A stretch of 64,000 nt of DNA from positions 90,530,728 to 90,594,727 of the forward strand of contig OX377204.1 of NCBI GenBank assembly GCA_947396885.1, read 5' to 3'. Under the pieces are notes generated by a model that was not told the origin of the DNA, did no database searches, and saw nothing but the letters and a program-made list of their open reading frames with translations. Position numbers and translations under genes: made by a program. This DNA comes from Heligmosomoides polygyrus polygyrus. Lineage: Eukaryota > Nematoda > Chromadorea > Rhabditida > Heligmosomidae. Shown piece after piece: positions 22,168-31,208 of the stretch. The stretch's first letter is position 1. Each line of letters opens with the position of its first letter.

Positions 22168-22964
22168 CTATTTTCACGCGAAATTGGACACTTTTCACTT
22201 AAATTGCATACTCCTCCAGGCTAGCCCAAGACCTTTGCAATCAAAGCGAACTCTACCAAATCGAAGTGGCCTTTAATCAGGATAAACTTCAGACTCACTA
22301 AGATGGTTTGAATAATTTTTTGTTCAAGAAAAATTTGGCACAACTTTCTTTGAATTTTTTTGGTTCGCCTGCCCGTAGAAGAGTAATAATTTTATTGAAC
22401 GTTTATTTTCTGAAAAAATAATAGATTAAATTTTGTCTTAAAGCGCAGCGAAGCTGCAATTGTGTAGTGCATTGAAAGACCGGATCGCGCCGTGCATTTG
22501 AAAAGCAAGTTGCAATGTTTATTTGACTGATTGTGTAAACACTGCTTACATACAACAAGAAAGTTAGAATTTGTGTGTTTTTTACAATTTTTATGTTGCA
22601 CCGTTTGCAAGTGCGAAAATTTCTGACGGGGCGTGGCCCAATCTCTTTCCTGGCAATATATAATAAAATGGCCTGCGTCCTGCTCTTCAAGACAAGATTT
22701 AAATCATGTTTTTCTTCGAAAAATAAAATTTTTATAAAATTTCGAACTATGTGTTTTCTTACTGGGAAGTAAATTAAAACTTCGAAGAAAATTCTACTAA
22801 AATCCTTGACCAAAAAATTATTCGAACAATTTTGGAGAGCCTCTAGTTTAGTGTAGAAAGAGCTCATTTCAATTTTGAGGAGTTTGCTCTAATTTCAAAG
22901 GTCCTAGATCAGCTCAGAAGAGTGTCCAATTTGAGATGAAAAGTGTCCAATTTGGCGTGAAACT
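22168..22964. mobile_element. TIR-0.8 element, copy c, complete
   Basis: Left end ATTTTCACGCGAAATTGGAC and right end GTCCAATTTGGCGTGAAACT are inverted repeats, with ACCTTTGCAATCAAAGCGAA and its counterpart further in. The middle includes AAAGACCGGATCGCGCCGTG and a CACCGTTTGCAAGTGCGAAA block, both shared with copy b. About 797 bases. The 154-codon minus frame inside is not a transposase. Confidence 0.85.
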
Positions 22965-22999
22965 GATATAAATAAATAAAAATCAATATAAGTTAATGG

Positions 23000-23612
23000 T
23001 TTATTTTGGAAAATTGGAAAACTACTCTATTTATCGAGCAACACAATATTTTCGCCGAGTCACACACGTGTCAACAATACAACAAAATCAATCGTAAAAA
23101 ACTCACACATATATGTTCACCTTGCTGCTTCAAGTAAGCAGCATTGACACTGTCAATGACATGATAATCGAACGAGCTAGGCGAGTGCATAGCGCCATTT
23201 CTTCTTTTGCAAAAGGTTGTTGAGTTTTGGCGTTCCTAAACAAATACTAGTCCGTTGTTTTTCATCGAAGACTAAAAATTTTATAAAATTTTAAACAGCG
23301 TATTCACGTATTTGTGCAGGTGATTTGAAGATTTTCAAAACGTTGTATCAAAGTTCTTCAAGACAATTTTCTGTTTTTCTGTTTCTTCTTTCCTCCTACC
23401 TTCTTCCTTCTTTCTTTTCATTTTCTTTCCTTTTTCTTCTTTTTGTTATTATATTTCTAACCTCTTGGGGAGCCCAGTTAAACCTGAAAGACGCTCATTT
23501 TTACTTGGAAGATGTTTAGTTTAATGTCTAGCGCGTTAGGCTTGCTTAGAATAGAGTCCAATTTGACGTGAAAAGTGTACAAATTTATTTGAAAAGCGTC
23601 CGGTATAACGTG
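23000..23612. mobile_element. TIR-0.8 element, copy d, right part only
   Basis: Starts within the family middle and reaches the right end (GTCCAATTTGACGTGAAAAG..., ATTTGAAAAGCGTCC). The left terminal repeat is missing. A pyrimidine-rich tract at 23350-23450 interrupts the match. Confidence 0.65.
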
Positions 23613-23624
23613 TAAATTGCATCA

Positions 23625-23915
23625 TCTGCATCATCTGTCGCTCCGTTGACCATCGAGTTGCTCGAATGGGTGCCAGCAGAGTCCGCACTCGTCCCTGTCG
23701 CGTGCCAAAGTGCTCCAATGGATCCTCCTCGCTCGAGGGACACGATGAGCGTCGTATCGTTCGTTCGCGGCTTTCACGAAGAAGTCCGAATAACGCATTG
23801 GTGGGCATCCTGGTGCTGTTCTCTAGACATCCAGCAGAACCGGGTCGGTAACGGCTCTCGCCCACCGGGTGTCTGCGAAGCGCATTACGTGGCCATCCCC
23901 ACGCGACACACGCTC
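23625..23915 (-). mobile_element. RTE 3' fragment
   Basis: Read on minus it matches the last 280 bases of the RTE coding region at 18099-19613: TRWVRRRQPVGE-like, [17 protein letters not shown] and a final block ending near a GATGCAGATGATGCA tail. Frames are broken. The tail again shows the TGAT-type short repeats of this RTE family. Confidence 0.85.
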
Positions 23916-23930
23916 GCCGCGTGAAAATTG

Positions 23931-24587
23931 TAAAAATAATAATTTTTGCTGACTTTTGACGTGAAGGGTACCTGAGGTCTTTGGTATCTCGAACTCAGAC
24001 ATGATGGCGTACTACATATTCTGTGGTCAGCCTCAGCTTCTTGTCGTCTTGTAAACAACAGCAATGAGTTCCCGCGGTCTGATGAGAACCTGAATGGAAG
24101 ACTTGTCGTGCAGAATAATGCGCTTCAATGGAACTGAAGCACGAAGTGTGTACGACGCCGGGCCCACAGCGGACACAAACACCACGACCATTTCTATGCA
24201 CTCGTTTCACGCTTGGCTTCAGAGCGTTCGTTAATCTGTTAGGCTTGAGTCAGCTGTTTTTTCTGCAGCTGATGTAGTCGCTGACGATTCAGAAGCGTTT
24301 TTCACTCAGATTTCTTTTCGTTCGCTGTCTAGTTAGCCCTATCGTCGTTTAAGCTTAAAAATTAAAAAAGAACATTCAGAGTTCCGCGGAAGAAACCTCC
24401 ATGGACAGACGAGGCCCGCCCGCGACTCGAACCCTATTTGCTCCTTCTATTTGCCCGCTGAATGCGTTGACCAGAGAACAGCGCGGCGGCCGCCTATCTG
24501 TCGGTCAGTCTTAATGCGCCGATTTACGACAGTCGCCGGGCGCTATTGTCCCGACATCTCTACATCGGGAATGCCGACATTCTCGTC
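23931..24587. other. Unassigned stretch upstream of tRNA-Cys
   Basis: Moderately GC-rich. A 52-codon minus frame at 24033-24191 (MVVVFVSAVGPASYTLRASV...) has good composition but an in-frame stop directly upstream and no family match. A B-box-like ACTCGAACCCTA lies near 24428-24440 on minus. A small hairpin CCGACATCTC/ACATCGG occurs near 24551. None is strong enough to name. Confidence 0.4.
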
Positions 24588-24659
24588 GGGGGTATAGCTC
24601 AGTGGTAGAGCATTCGACTGCAGGTCGAGAGGTCCGTGGTTCAACTCCGCGTGCCCCCT
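24588..24659 (+). tRNA. tRNA-Cys (anticodon GCA)
   Basis: A complete 72-base cloverleaf without intron. The acceptor stem GGGGGTA pairs with TGCCCCC (24588-24594 with 24652-24658) and the discriminator base is T. The D-arm holds TAGCTCAGTGG (A box). The anticodon loop CTGCAGG gives anticodon GCA, closed by a five-pair stem. The T-arm has GGTTCAACTCC (B box). CCA is not encoded, as in eukaryotes. No mismatch suggests decay, so it is probably active in cysteine decoding. Confidence 0.95.
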
Positions 24660-24661
24660 AA

Positions 24662-24667
24662 TTTTTT
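24662..24667 (+). terminator. RNA polymerase III terminator (T6)
   Basis: A run of six T begins two bases after the discriminator base of tRNA-Cys, the usual stop signal for RNA polymerase III. Confidence 0.85.
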
Positions 24668-24822
24668 GCATCTGGTAATGGATGATAGAAATGTTATTCT
24701 TATCAACAGAACAACATCCTCTTTCTGCTTAGGTGAATGAGTCCCACCGCATGCCAAATTAATGAAAGTGATATAGTGATAAATATTATTGGTTGCATTT
24801 TTGGATAATTTATAAATTGTTG

Positions 24823-25072
24823 GGCGAGTGTAGCGCAGTCGGAGGAGGGGCGGCTGTCGCTTTCGTCCGATTTTGGGTTCTTGGTTCGGTGTTCTTCGCC
24901 CAGGTCAATCAAGTCTCTCCGTTTTCGGTGAATTGATATCAGGCTTTTTAAGGCAGGACAAAACACTGACTTGTCCATCGTCTGGCCACCAAAACGTCTT
25001 CAAATCGTCTCCTCGACATCTCGTATAGATAGAATACGTCTTGGGTTGACGCTGTCCTTTGTTCTTTATACG
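24823..25072 (+). mobile_element. SINE-A copy, diverged
   Basis: Starts GGGCGAGTGTAGCGCAGTCG, with a good A box (TAGCGCAGTCGG) and B box (GGTTCGGTGTTC). The 3' end retains GTCCTTTGTTCTTTAT. Confidence 0.85.
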
Positions 25073-25307
25073 GTAGGACATTTAGATTTTATCCTCTGAT
25101 CAATGAGAAGAAACCTCATAACAGCTCTACAAAGTATAGAACACCCTTTGTTTCCCAACCTACTTCATGGAAAATTAAGAATTAAGAATTTCCGCTTCAG
25201 AACCAATTCACTTCGGTCATTGCACGCAAAATGATCAATTTTCCGTTCACTCCAAAACGATTATGCTTGTACTTTTTAAGCTAGTTTAACACATTCTTGT
25301 TATAAAA

Positions 25308-25592
25308 GAATAACGAATAGAGGACCGCCTCAATCAATCCCTTTTGAGATGCGCCATGCATTATACTTCTACAGGAGGCGACTTGAATGCGTATCTGGCC
25401 ATATAATGACTTGCTATGGCCAGCCGATGATCAAGTCATTCCTTCACTCTTACCAGACAAGTCTGGCAACAACTCACCGACACCAAAAGGTTGCAAGGCC
25501 TGGATGGCCTGGGCGGGAAAGCCGAACCAGGGACCTAGAACCGTGAGCACGCGGCAGCCAAAACCTCCCCCTTCTGCGCTACCACGCGCCAC
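25308..25592 (-). mobile_element. SINE-A, nearly full-length copy
   Basis: A minus-strand copy ending in GCGCTACCACGCGCC. Two short body deletions are seen near 25377. It is followed by an RTE tail fragment. Confidence 0.85.
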
Positions 25593-25618
25593 TATTTTAT
25601 TACCTTCTATTATTTTTT

Positions 25619-25694
25619 CGAGCGGTCTGAAAGAGTTGTGGGCCCCGCTGAGAAGACCTCCAGCCGACAAAAGGACCACCAAAGTATCAAAGTA
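25619..25694 (+). mobile_element. RTE 3' end fragment (second RTE subfamily)
   Basis: GAGCGGTCTGAAAGAGTTGT through ATCAAAGTA matches the 3' end of the RTE at 53923-55240 (positions about 55157-55225), including the AAAGGACCA and ATCAAAG tail. Only 75 bases remain. Confidence 0.8.
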
Positions 25695-26190
25695 AGTATT
25701 ATATTTTTATTTCTATAATATTCATTCATTATTGCACCCATAGTGCGCCATTAAAAACACAGAAAAGATACAATAAAAAACAGAAATTGGCTTTAAAACA
25801 ACTAACACCAACAAATTGTTGTGAGCGTTTCGGACGAAACTATGAATTGCATTTGGATTAAACAAAATTATTTGTTCTAGAATATGTTCTAGAATCTTGC
25901 GCTAAGATTCCGATTACCTTGAAAAGACAGTTTTATCACCCATTTGTAGTTCGTAGTGATATCCCACGTTCTCCTCTCGTTTTTGCTAGTGTTAAATAAT
26001 GTATGTAGGTGTTCAAGATACTTCTGAGGTTACTGTATCTTTTTGTATCACAAGATCACCTTGATGCATCAAAACAAATAATTCAATAAATACTATGTAT
26101 GTAAGGTGTTGCACTGTCTACAGTGGCAGATATGACCTACGAACACACCATTTTTTTCTGCTTTCTAAACTTACAGTAAGAGCATTTAGT
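25695..26190. other. Unassigned AT-rich stretch
   Basis: No feature recognised. Confidence 0.5.
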
Positions 26191-26400
26191 CTTATTTATT
26201 TATTTATTACATGAGGCATCTCATATGGTAGCAAATAACACATCAAACACTAAAAATAAACAAATTGTTTACTTGAACATCACCATTCACGAATGAATAC
26301 AACGCAGGAATAAAACAACTAAGAAGCACCAAGCACTACGGAACCAATTATTAATCTATAATCGTTTTTTAAAAGACATAAATCCGCTCGGAAGTATTAT
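26191..26400 (-). mobile_element. Probable CR1-like LINE 3' end
   Basis: A short TTTA run followed by ACATGAGGCATCTCATATGG and A-rich sequence has the same layout as the 3' ends at 16780 and 44505: AAAT tail, then a small hairpin, then A-rich untranslated sequence, all on minus. No coding part can be read. Confidence 0.45.
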
Positions 26401-27185
26401 TTTCTCGCTGAATCGGATGTAATCAGACACAGCTCTACTTGTGAAGAAGCGTTGTCGAAGATTACTCTAGCACGCGGAAGCACTGCCATCTCCACATCCT
26501 TATAATCCTACAATTATCGTCCAGCTTTTATCACTGGTACTTTTTTGTTGCTTAAATGAATGGAGCGTTGTCCTTTTTTCAAACAACCTTTTTCCTAGGT
26601 AGCGAAGATGTGCAGTTTACTTGTCGCTTGAAGAATCCTATTTTCATAAATTTTTAAAACCTCCTAAATATCGAGGTAAGAATCATGTGATCGGCTCAGG
26701 CTCTTCGTCATCTTGTATAAGTCGGTGATGGAGTGCGTGGGAATGTGCGTGCTTCATTGTCGTTCAATAAATTTTTTCAATCAAATCCACTTCACCTCCC
26801 TTGCCCTTCAGTATTCGCTGAATACAGCCGCTTCTAGCTACGATCTTGCTTTTTGGTAGCTTGGATTGGGATCCAATTCCTAACACGAGGACTAGTTTTT
26901 GAACCTCGTTGTAAGGGTACCTCCCTGCATCATTGTTGGATTCTTTACTTTTTCTTTTTTTAAATATGAATTTAAAATATTTCCGTTACTTATCCTTTGC
27001 TCGTGCATATTCTGTTAGGTGTATTGTCTTCGCCACTGATATTTCTTTCCCACCGTTGACTTATACAATTCCATGGAGAAACTTGAGAAGTTGGAGTCTG
27101 TCGCATGAAATACACTCTTTAGCTCTAGAAGTTGGTGCCTCATAGCCTAAGAATCCATTCATGTAGATAGAAAAGAAACATATAC
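26401..27185. other. Unassigned non-coding stretch
   Basis: No feature recognised. The frame at 26933-27145 has no domain. Confidence 0.45.
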
Positions 27186-28390
27186 GAAATCCAATCTATG
27201 ATTATATGTTGGGTAAATCAAGTTTTATCCGGCAGAACATACCAAGTTAGCATAAAGGGTCAGTTTTCGAAAGTATTTTCCATGTATAGCGCGGTTCCTC
27301 AAAGAGCGGTATTATCGCCAATCTTATTTTTACTGTACACCTATTAGCTTCCGGTTTATCTCACCAAAATGGGGCCAGAATCATCAACGACTTACAGAGA
27401 TTTAACAGAGAAATTACACCCGAAATTTCTGATAACGCCAACATTTTACCATATCGTATGTTGATAGGCCGAGTTAATTAGCGTTTCTTCAGGAATTTCG
27501 GCTGCAATTTCTTCGTTCAATCTCTGCATGTCGTTGACGAATCCGACATGAATCTAAAAAAAACAGTCACAGGCTCCAAAGTACAGCACTAACGATCTCT
27601 AAGCAATGTAAAAGGAGCCCGTGATCTGGGATTCATTTTAGCGTCCAATCTATGCCTTTCCCCCGCAGACTTCTCGCTAAGAAAAGTCGGCTCCTGTATA
27701 TATAACCACTTTCGAGCTTTATAGTCAAATCGACCAAAAATTTATATCCGAGCTTATAAAACATATGTGAGGCCAATAGTTGAATCGGAAATTACGGCAT
27801 TAAGCGTTTAACCCAACTAAGAAAAAAGAAAAAAAACTTTTGGGAAGGGTTCAAAATGGCTTCACTAGAAAACTTATGCTTTTGCTGCTGATGCTTTTCA
27901 ATGAATTACAGCCAGATACCACATGGCTCTCAAATATCAGTCATAGTTGGCCTCCCGTCACTCAAGGATAGAAGAAAAGCAGCAGATTGTGTTGTGATGT
28001 TCAAGATCATTAGCAACAAACTATCCGTTAACCCAACCGATTTGTTTGATGGCGCTCTGACGAGATTCGTAAGAGAAAAGTCCAGGCTTCGAGTTTCAGT
28101 TGCTAAAACGCGAGTCAGATCTGATTTTTTAGGATACGTGACACTTGGTAATTTCTATCTGCTGCAAGATAATGCGAAGACATGAAAGGTTATCTGTACA
28201 GGCCTGCAAAAGATTTTCCACAGCTTAAGCATTATGGCATGGCTTGTTGCTAGTAGGTGCTTTATTAAGTCACCGATTTCAATGTGCATTTGACTCACCC
28301 TTTTCGTGTTTTCTCGTATTGAACATCAGTTTTTTTTGTTCCCTCATTTTTTGAACGAGACTGTTGTTTTTGTTTAAATAAATAAATATA
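27186..28390 (+). mobile_element. CR1-like LINE, decayed
   Basis: Reverse transcriptase remnants on plus: VLSGRTYQVSIKG and VLSPILFLLYTY near 27215-27345, a GARDLGFILASNLCLSPADF segment near 27610-27670, AYKTYVRPIVESE near 27755, then a 94-residue frame at 27901-28185 matching the C-terminus (VGLPSLKDRRKAADCVVMFK). The 3' end is TGTTTAAATAAATAAATATA. Multiple stops and frameshifts are present. The catalytic Asp-Asp region between 27345 and 27600 is replaced by other sequence, including the inverted repeat at 27381-27539. Confidence 0.85.
27381..27539. repeat. Imperfect 58-bp inverted repeat inside the LINE
   Basis: Arms 27381-27438 and 27481-27539 are about three-quarters identical in opposite orientation around a 42-base loop. 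Both arms read outward as similar protein-like phrases (NDLQRFNREI on plus, NDMQRLNEEI on minus), which resemble the end of a Tc1/mariner transposase. It may be a foldback derivative inserted into the LINE. Confidence 0.55.
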
Positions 28391-29327
28391 TAAAAATGTG
28401 GTAGCACATTTCTTTGGAGATCACTCTTGCCTTTCTCCTAAATTGTACTTCGTGCAACAAGAATAGCATATTGTCAAGACACGTAATTCTTTCTTCTCTT
28501 ATCCTCCTATGAATGCTTCTTCATTGAAAGCGCTTTCGTCAGACATCTTCAAAAATGAATTTGGCTAATCTTTCAGAGACTGTTTATTAATAACTTCGCG
28601 GGATGGCTAAATTCCTAGAAAATAAGAAGCCTTCTATAATTTATTATTCTTTCTATCTTTTATTCTAATATTTATTTTATCTATTCATTTCTCAAGCTTA
28701 ATCGTGTGCTGATCGATTAGCATTTGTTAGCCGCTCCGCTGCTGATTTCAAGACGATTTACTGAATTTACCTCCAAAATTTTTATTCAAAAAATTCGTTA
28801 AAAAATTACCGACTGAAATGTTACGCACACCCCAGCGCTCATGCACTGCTAGCTGAAAACAACCACAGGCAAGGATCGTCGAAAAAGTATCCAAACAGGA
28901 AGCAGGTGGAGTTATGGAGCCTGACAAGCAACGTTTGTTTCTGTGTGGCTATGAACGCACCTGCATGTTATATGTCCAATAATATTGTTGCGAGTTGAAA
29001 AAACTAGAGTGTGTGATTTTTTCCTACCCTCCCCGTGTCTACATCTGCTCGAGTGTCAAAATTGGAGTGTTAACTATATGTACATGTAGCCCGTCTGTAG
29101 GCGCGTGTTTCGACCATGAAGTAGATAGTAACCAATCGATATTGATTGCCTATCCTGCTGTCTGACCACTGGCCAATATATTCTGCTCCCATCTAAAGCT
29201 ATTAGCCCCGAAAATTGTTAGTGCTAGTCAAAGTGCGAAGCTCTACGGGTCTTTAGAATTAGGGATACGAACGGAAGAACGAACATGCGGAAGAGTTACG
29301 AGTGGCTGGAGTAGCTCGTTAATAAAT
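28391..29327. other. Unassigned non-coding stretch
   Basis: No gene, RNA or repeat recognised. Confidence 0.5.
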
Positions 29328-30124
29328 CATTTCCAAGTCGAATTAGACACTTTTCAAACAAATTTGGACCCTATTTGAACTAAGTCAGACACTCTTCTAA
29401 GCTAGCTTCAAGACCTTTGAAATCAAAGCGAATTCTTCCAAACGAATATGAGCTTTTTCAACGATAAACTAGCGACTCTCTAAGAGGGTTGAGATAACCT
29501 TTTGCTCATGAAAAAAATTTTGCATGACTTTTTTAAAGTATTGATTTACCTACCTAATAAATAGCCATTACTTGTATTTTTACAAATTCATAATTTTCAA
29601 AGAGAAAACAGCTGCTAAATTCATTTTCTATGCTAAATTCAATGCATTTACACTATCAATAAAAAAATCGCTACGGGATTTTCGAGTGTATGGGGCTATT
29701 TTACCTTTTAACGCACCAATTAATCGCTACATTGTTGCGTTATAAAACACAGATTAATTTACTATTTTTTTAATTCAAAAACTAAACATTTTTTATAAGA
29801 AATTATTACACTTATTCAGTCTGCTGAATTAAAAAATTCTAGGAAAGTAAGTAACACAAAATATTCCTCAAGCATAAGGTTATTCTAACCATCTTTGAGA
29901 GTCTATAGAAAACTGTTCTAACCGTTTTGGAGAGTCCATAGTTTACCCTTTAAGGAGATCATTCCGATTCGAAAGGGTTTTCTTTGATTTGTGATCTTCT
30001 ATAATGATTACTTTATTTGTTGCTTTTTTATTCCAAAAGCCTTAGGCTAGCCTGAAAGAGTGCCCAATCTGATATGAAGAGTGTTCAATTTGATTTGAAA
30101 AGAACCCAATTCGACGTGAAAATG
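29328..30124. mobile_element. TIR-0.8 element, copy e, complete
   Basis: Left end CATTTCCAAGTCGAATTAGA, right end CAATTCGACGTGAAAATG. The terminal unit repeats at both ends and the inner AATCAAAGCGAATTCTTCCA block match copies b and c. The right inner part is duplicated (two TCTAACC...GAGAGTC phrases at 29884-29945). Its right end directly abuts a SINE that has lost its A box. Confidence 0.8.
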
Positions 30125-30137
30125 GGAAATATAGTGG

Positions 30138-30388
30138 AATAGCCATTTCCAGGTTCTTCGTTCGGATTTCACATTTTCTTCGAGGAAGCCAAACCTTCTT
30201 TTCCTCCGTGCTTGTTGAACGGGTACTGGACTGAGGAAAGGATAAAATACAGACTTGTTCATCGGCTACCCACAGCAAGTCGTTGTATAGGATAAATAAG
30301 CACTCAAATTGCCTCTACGATATCCCGAATGAATAGAATGCGTCGCACATCTCAATGGGAGTTTACCAACGAAGTCCTTTATTCTTAT
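30138..30388 (+). mobile_element. SINE-A lacking its 5' end
   Basis: Begins just before the B box (CCAGGTTCTTCGTTCGG) and runs to CCTTTATTCTTATCC. The missing A-box part lies exactly where TIR-0.8 copy e ends. Confidence 0.8.
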
Positions 30389-30414
30389 CCTGAGGAGCAA
30401 TAGTGTTGTGCTTA

Positions 30415-30545
30415 GTTTTATGGCCGTGTAGCTCAGTCAGAGGAGAAGCCAACTGTCGATTCAAGGCTGAAGAACCGCTATATTGTCACTGTATAGCCTT
30501 TTTGTCGTGGAAGTATTTAGAATGCGTGGCGCATCCTTCATGCCA
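30415..30545 (+). mobile_element. SINE-A, rearranged fragment
   Basis: Head with a good A box (GTAGCTCAGTCAGAGGAG) at 30428, then a large deletion, then GAATGCGTGGCGCATCC from the 3' body at 30520. Confidence 0.65.
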
Positions 30546-30624
30546 TCTCTACCCTAACAGCTTCGCGGATCACTGTTGTATAAGGATTTGTGGCGGTCGC
30601 TTTGTTTTTGCACAACACTTCAAT

Positions 30625-30825
30625 GGGTTCATGTCGTGAATGTGGGCAGCAATGGTAGGTAGGAGCGCATCGGTCAAAGATAACCAATCGGACCTCTGAA
30701 TGAACCTGCACTACTCAATCTGGGTACCGTCCGTACTCGACCTACAAACTGGGACGCCAGCTTGATGCGGGATGGGATGGAGCGATCCCACCTTCCGATG
30801 CTGCTCACACTTGCGACCAGAACCC
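30625..30825. mobile_element. MITE-200, complete copy
   Basis: Ends are inverted: GGGTTCATGTCGTGAATGTG then GGCAGCAATGG at the left, and on the other strand GGGTTCTGGTCGCAAGTGTG then AGCAGCATCGGAAGG at the right. Length 201 bases and no coding capacity. The same ends occur at 9825-9916, 53623-53817 and 55358-55553. Confidence 0.75.
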
Positions 30826-31196
30826 TTCAAAGTCACACCATTCCATGCTATACTGATCTGCTTTCAGATGTCGTCCGAGGTAGAGAAGTGCCTAATGTCC
30901 TTTGGTAATGTAGAGGATGTCTACAGGTATCAACTTTGTTGACCTTCTTGCGCACCTCTTATTTAGAGTCTCAATTTTGTACTTCACCTCTATTACCTTT
31001 CGTACCGACGACTTCTGAGTTGCCCAGCAGATGCTAACAACACTTCCATGCGTTCCTATCCTAAGAGTGCTCAACGGATCTTCCTCTGTTGAGGGCTACA
31101 AAAAGCATCATGTTAATAAATAAATATTTATTAGTCAAAGCAACCAAAAAATAATCGAATAAACAAAATGTTACTGTAATAACTTTCTACGTGCAC

Positions 31197-31204
31197 TTTT
31201 GCAG
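31197..31204 (+). promoter_or_regulatory. Candidate trans-splice acceptor of the receptor gene
   Basis: CTTTTGCAG ends at 31204, four bases before the first ATG of the receptor. No upstream donor with coding sequence was found, so a spliced leader could be joined here. It could equally be the acceptor of an unseen 5' exon. Confidence 0.4.
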
Positions 31205-31208
31205 ACCA

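Noticed and set aside
24033..24191. 52-codon minus frame with good amino acid composition upstream of tRNA-Cys
   Set aside because: An in-frame stop lies just upstream, the frame ends quickly, and no exon partner or family was recognised.
24420..24500. Possible tRNA-like sequence on minus with a B box near 24430
   Set aside because: No acceptor or anticodon arm pairing was found; the B-box word alone is not enough.
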